Assembly: GCA_965234545.1 (NCBI GenBank)
Contig: OZ248348.1
Coordinates: 1-64,000 of the forward strand
Origin: Methylotenera sp965234545
GTDB lineage: Bacteria > Pseudomonadota > Gammaproteobacteria > Burkholderiales > Methylophilaceae
Length of the DNA: 64,000 nucleotides
Direction of reading: 5' to 3'
Shown here: piece after piece, positions 61,735 through 64,000 of the stretch
How the letters are laid out: each line of letters begins with the position of its first letter
Numbering within the stretch: position 1 is the first letter of the stretch
Position numbers and translations under genes: made by a program
The notes under the pieces: generated by a model
What the model was told of the DNA's origin: nothing
What the model saw: the letters and a program-made list of their open reading frames with translations, nothing else
Database searches by the model: none

Positions 61735-62780
61735 GTTTGTACTTTGGCTAACAGCAACTGCAGTATTTTTCTCGCCGGCGTGGGAATGCCGGCCGCGTTC
61801 GCTTCCTCCAAGCTAAGCCAACTGTATTGCGGCTCGCTCACTTGGCTGGGAACTTGCGCTATGTGCATGGGCTGAACGTGTATGCTCAGCTTGTAATGAC
61901 TAAAGGCATGGCTAATGGTGGCTAAGGGTGCTAGGCTGCTTGCGCTCAAGCCAAAGCGGGTTTGCACCAAGGTCTCTAAGTCATCTGCGGCATCGGTCTC
62001 GGGAAAGCTCCACAAGCCACCCCAAATGCCGCTAGACGGGCGCTTTTCTAGCATGATCAGCTCGCCATGGCGTAACACCAGCATGGTGGTTTGTTTTTGC
62101 GGTATGGTTTTTTTAGGTTTAGGCGTGGGCAGACTGTACACGCAGTTTGCTTGCAAGGCCGCGCAACTGGCTTGCATGGGGCAAGCAGTGCATTTGGGTT
62201 GGCTGCGGGTGCAGACCGTGGCACCCAAGTCCATTAAGCCTTGGGTATAGGCCACCATGCCTTGTTGCGGCAACAGGGATTCGGCTAACTGCCATAACTG
62301 TTGCTCGACTTTTTTTGAGCCGGTCCAACCCGACACCATGAAATGCCTAGCCAGCACGCGTTTTACATTGCCGTCCAAGATGGTTTGCACTTGGCCAAAG
62401 GCAAACGAGGCAATGGCCGCCGCCGTGGAGCGGCCTATGCCAGGCAAGCTTTGCATGACGGTAAAATCATCGGGAAACACACCGGCGTAGTCAGTGGCAA
62501 TGCGCTGCGCGGTTTTGTGTAGATTGCGGGCGCGAGAGTAATAGCCCAAGCCGCTCCAATATTGCAAGACCTCGTCCTGGCTGGCTTGAGCCAAGCTTGC
62601 TAGGGTAGGAAAACGCTGCATGAACTTTTGGTAATAGCCTATCACCGTGCTCACTTGCGACTGCTGCAGCATGATTTCTGACACATAGATGGCGTAGGCA
62701 TCGGTGGTGTTTTGCCAAGGCAAATCGTGTCGGCCGTGTTGCTTTTGCCAGGCAATCAGGCGGTGAGCAAAGTCCGACAT
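61719..62780 (-). CDS. mutY: A/G-specific adenine glycosylase MutY
   Basis: MutY removes adenine mispaired with 8-oxoguanine. The 353-residue protein has the catalytic Glu in YVSEIMLQQSQVSTVIGYY (about 32-50). The helix-hairpin-helix LPGIGRSTAAAIASFAFG is followed by ILDGNVKRVLAR with the catalytic Asp. The 4Fe-4S cluster cysteines are spaced C-x6-C-x2-C-x5-C (CTRSQPKCTACPMQASC). A C-terminal NUDIX-like domain recognises 8-oxoG. The ATG overlaps the stop of the AsmA-family gene upstream by one base (TAATG), so the two are coupled. Confidence 0.96.
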   Translation of the reverse strand: MSDFAHRLIAWQKQHGRHDLPWQNTTDAYAIYVSEIMLQQSQVSTVIGYYQKFMQRFPTLASLAQASQDEVLQYWSGLGYYSRARNLHKTAQRIATDYAGVFPDDFTVMQSLPGIGRSTAAAIASFAFGQVQTILDGNVKRVLARHFMVSGWTGSKKVEQQLWQLAESLLPQQGMVAYTQGLMDLGATVCTRSQPKCTACPMQASCAALQANCVYSLPTPKPKKTIPQKQTTMLVLRHGELIMLEKRPSSGIWGGLWSFPETDAADDLETLVQTRFGLSASSLAPLATISHAFSHYKLSIHVQPMHIAQVPSQVSEPQYSWLSLEEANAAGIPTPARKILQLLLAKVQTKKSA

Positions 62781-64000
62781 TAGGGTGGCCCTTGCAGGCT
62801 AATGTGCACGTTTTTGGCCAGCGTGTCGTTCAGACCTAACTGGCCGATGCGGATGTCGCCACTGGCCTGGTGGTGTTTGAGGTCGGCTAACTCCCAATGC
62901 GGTTTGGCCGAATGGACTTTATTTGCCGGTGTATTTTTTTCTGCAGTTTGGTAACGATTAAGATCCAATTTATCGATGGCTAAATTGACTTTGTATGCCG
63001 GCGAAGCTTGCAAGGTCATGGCCACCTCGCCACGAATTTTGCTGTCGTCCAGTTTCAACATTAAGCCTTTAGCCTGTAATTTTTTGCCATCACTGAGCAA
63101 ATGCGCTTGCAGGGTGTGCAATTGGTAAGGCGCATAATTTATATTTTCCAGCTTAAGTTGGCCGTCTAATTGCAGCTTGTTTAAGGCCGACAAATCGATA
63201 GGGCTAGCCTCGCTCCTGGCCGTTTTATTTGGACGGGCTAGGTAAGCGTAGGCATCCCAATTTTGCGCGGCCAAATTAAATTTAATGTTAGGCCCAGCCG
63301 TCTGACTGAGCTGGATGTCGCCGTCTAACAGGCCAGGACCGCTGGCAAAATGAAAGCGACTTTGTCCGGTCTTGTGTTTAAAGTCGGCTTTAGCGGTGAG
63401 CTCAAAATCGGCTTTTAAGCCGGCGGATAGTCGTGATTGATCCTGCCAATTCATGCGGCCGTTTAGCTGGCTTATGCCCACAGTAGCGGTCGACCATTGC
63501 GCCTTGATGGGCGTGGAAAATTGGCTGGTTAGTAAGCGCTTACCGTTAGCGTAAGTAATGTCAGCATTGGTTTTAGCGATATTCAATTCTAAAGCATTGG
63601 CCTGTATACCGTTGAACTGCCAGCGCATTTTTAAGTCCTGCGGTGGGCTATTAAGGTCTACATTTGCTTGCATCATGGGGGCAACCATAACCCCTTTACT
63701 GGCGCTCATTTTATTGGCGTGCAGTGTTGCATTTAGCTTAGCCATTGCCAATTCACCCTGTGTGGACAGGCGTAAATTTTCTGCTAAAAAAACACGCTCC
63801 TTGCTCTGGTATAACAGCCGTGCTTGCAGGTTTACCTTGGTTTTTAATTTCGCTGCTAGGGCCTCAAGCAAAAAATCGGCCGTCATATCGAGCGCTTGAT
63901 CTTGCATGATGCGGCCGGTTTTAATGGACAGATTGCTTAGCTGGATTCGACTATTGCTGGCTTCATTGATGTAATCCAGTCGACTGTTTTTAACGATCAA
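62780..64000 (-). CDS. AsmA family protein, 3' part (runs off the window)
   Basis: AsmA-family proteins are large inner-membrane-anchored periplasmic proteins linked to lipid transport to the outer membrane. The 406 residues visible are beta-rich repeats typical of the family, such as MIVKNSRLDYINEASNSRIQ and LSALNKLQLDGQLKLENINY. The N-terminus and start lie outside the window. The protein ends at DIRIGQLGLNDTLAKNVHIS plus LQGPP. In full-length relatives that kind of segment is followed by another 150-250 residues of the C-terminal AsmA domain. The C-terminus therefore seems cut short, with mutY beginning at the stop codon. Confidence 0.75.
   Translation of the reverse strand: MIVKNSRLDYINEASNSRIQLSNLSIKTGRIMQDQALDMTADFLLEALAAKLKTKVNLQARLLYQSKERVFLAENLRLSTQGELAMAKLNATLHANKMSASKGVMVAPMMQANVDLNSPPQDLKMRWQFNGIQANALELNIAKTNADITYANGKRLLTSQFSTPIKAQWSTATVGISQLNGRMNWQDQSRLSAGLKADFELTAKADFKHKTGQSRFHFASGPGLLDGDIQLSQTAGPNIKFNLAAQNWDAYAYLARPNKTARSEASPIDLSALNKLQLDGQLKLENINYAPYQLHTLQAHLLSDGKKLQAKGLMLKLDDSKIRGEVAMTLQASPAYKVNLAIDKLDLNRYQTAEKNTPANKVHSAKPHWELADLKHHQASGDIRIGQLGLNDTLAKNVHISLQGPP

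Overview
The window looks like chromosomal DNA of a betaproteobacterium, most likely a methylotroph of the family Methylophilaceae. This is inferred from gene content and order: dnaA-dnaN-gyrB without recF, aroQ-accB-accC-prmA, algZ-algR-hemC-hemD divergent from argH, a formaldehyde-activating-enzyme homologue, and a stand-alone pqqA peptide gene. Base 1 is the dnaA start codon, so the sequence is probably numbered from the replication origin. No insertion sequence, prophage, CRISPR array or resistance gene was seen. Nearly all of it is dense housekeeping sequence.

Layout. 1-5.2 kb: dnaA, an origin-like spacer, dnaN, a perfect parS site, gyrB. 5.4-6.5 kb: oxyR and pqqA, which share a perfectly palindromic terminator. 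6.6-13.2 kb (minus strand): aroQ-accB-accC-prmA-zinc ribbon protein, and upstream of it dsbD with a TlpA-like thioredoxin. 13.4-14.8 kb: fxsA and a ferredoxin-reductase fusion. 14.8-19.6 kb (minus): algZ-algR-hemC-hemD-CDF transporter. 19.8-24.9 kb: argH, then rph-rdgB-71-aa protein-hemW (minus), then yicC. 25.1-29.7 kb: a five-gene operon of circularly permuted ATP-grasp, Alpha-E, transglutaminase-like, DUF2721 and Anbu (proteasome-like peptidase) proteins. 29.8-36.5 kb: gmk-rpoZ-spoT-recG-ubiC-ubiA. 36.5-44 kb: a FimV-like protein, rplM-rpsI, argC, a DUF6776-like protein, bactofilin, erpA, gltA, anmK. 44.2-51.5 kb: tyrS and a full rRNA operon (16S, tRNA-Ile, tRNA-Ala, 23S, 5S). 51.7-60.5 kb: rimP-nusA-infB-rbfA-truB-rpsO-pnp. 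60.6-64 kb: a DoxX-like protein, a Fae homologue, mutY and the 3' part of an AsmA-family gene.

The most interesting region is 25.0-29.7 kb. The predicted peptide-ligase/transglutaminase/Anbu operon sits between yicC and gmk. Just upstream, in order, are an NtrC-like dyad (GCAC-N7-GTGC), a perfect IHF consensus and a sigma-54 -24/-12 element with GG-N10-GC spacing. This suggests nitrogen-regulated peptide synthesis or degradation.

Other points worth attention: hemW has no ATG, GTG or TTG start that would keep its radical-SAM cysteines, and probably starts at an ATT codon behind a good Shine-Dalgarno sequence. The Fae homologue has Met where canonical Fae has its active-site His. The pqqA gene lies apart from any other pqq gene. 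A hairpin precedes pnp. The AsmA-family protein appears to lack its usual C-terminal part. All names are from reading the sequence by eye; no database search was run.
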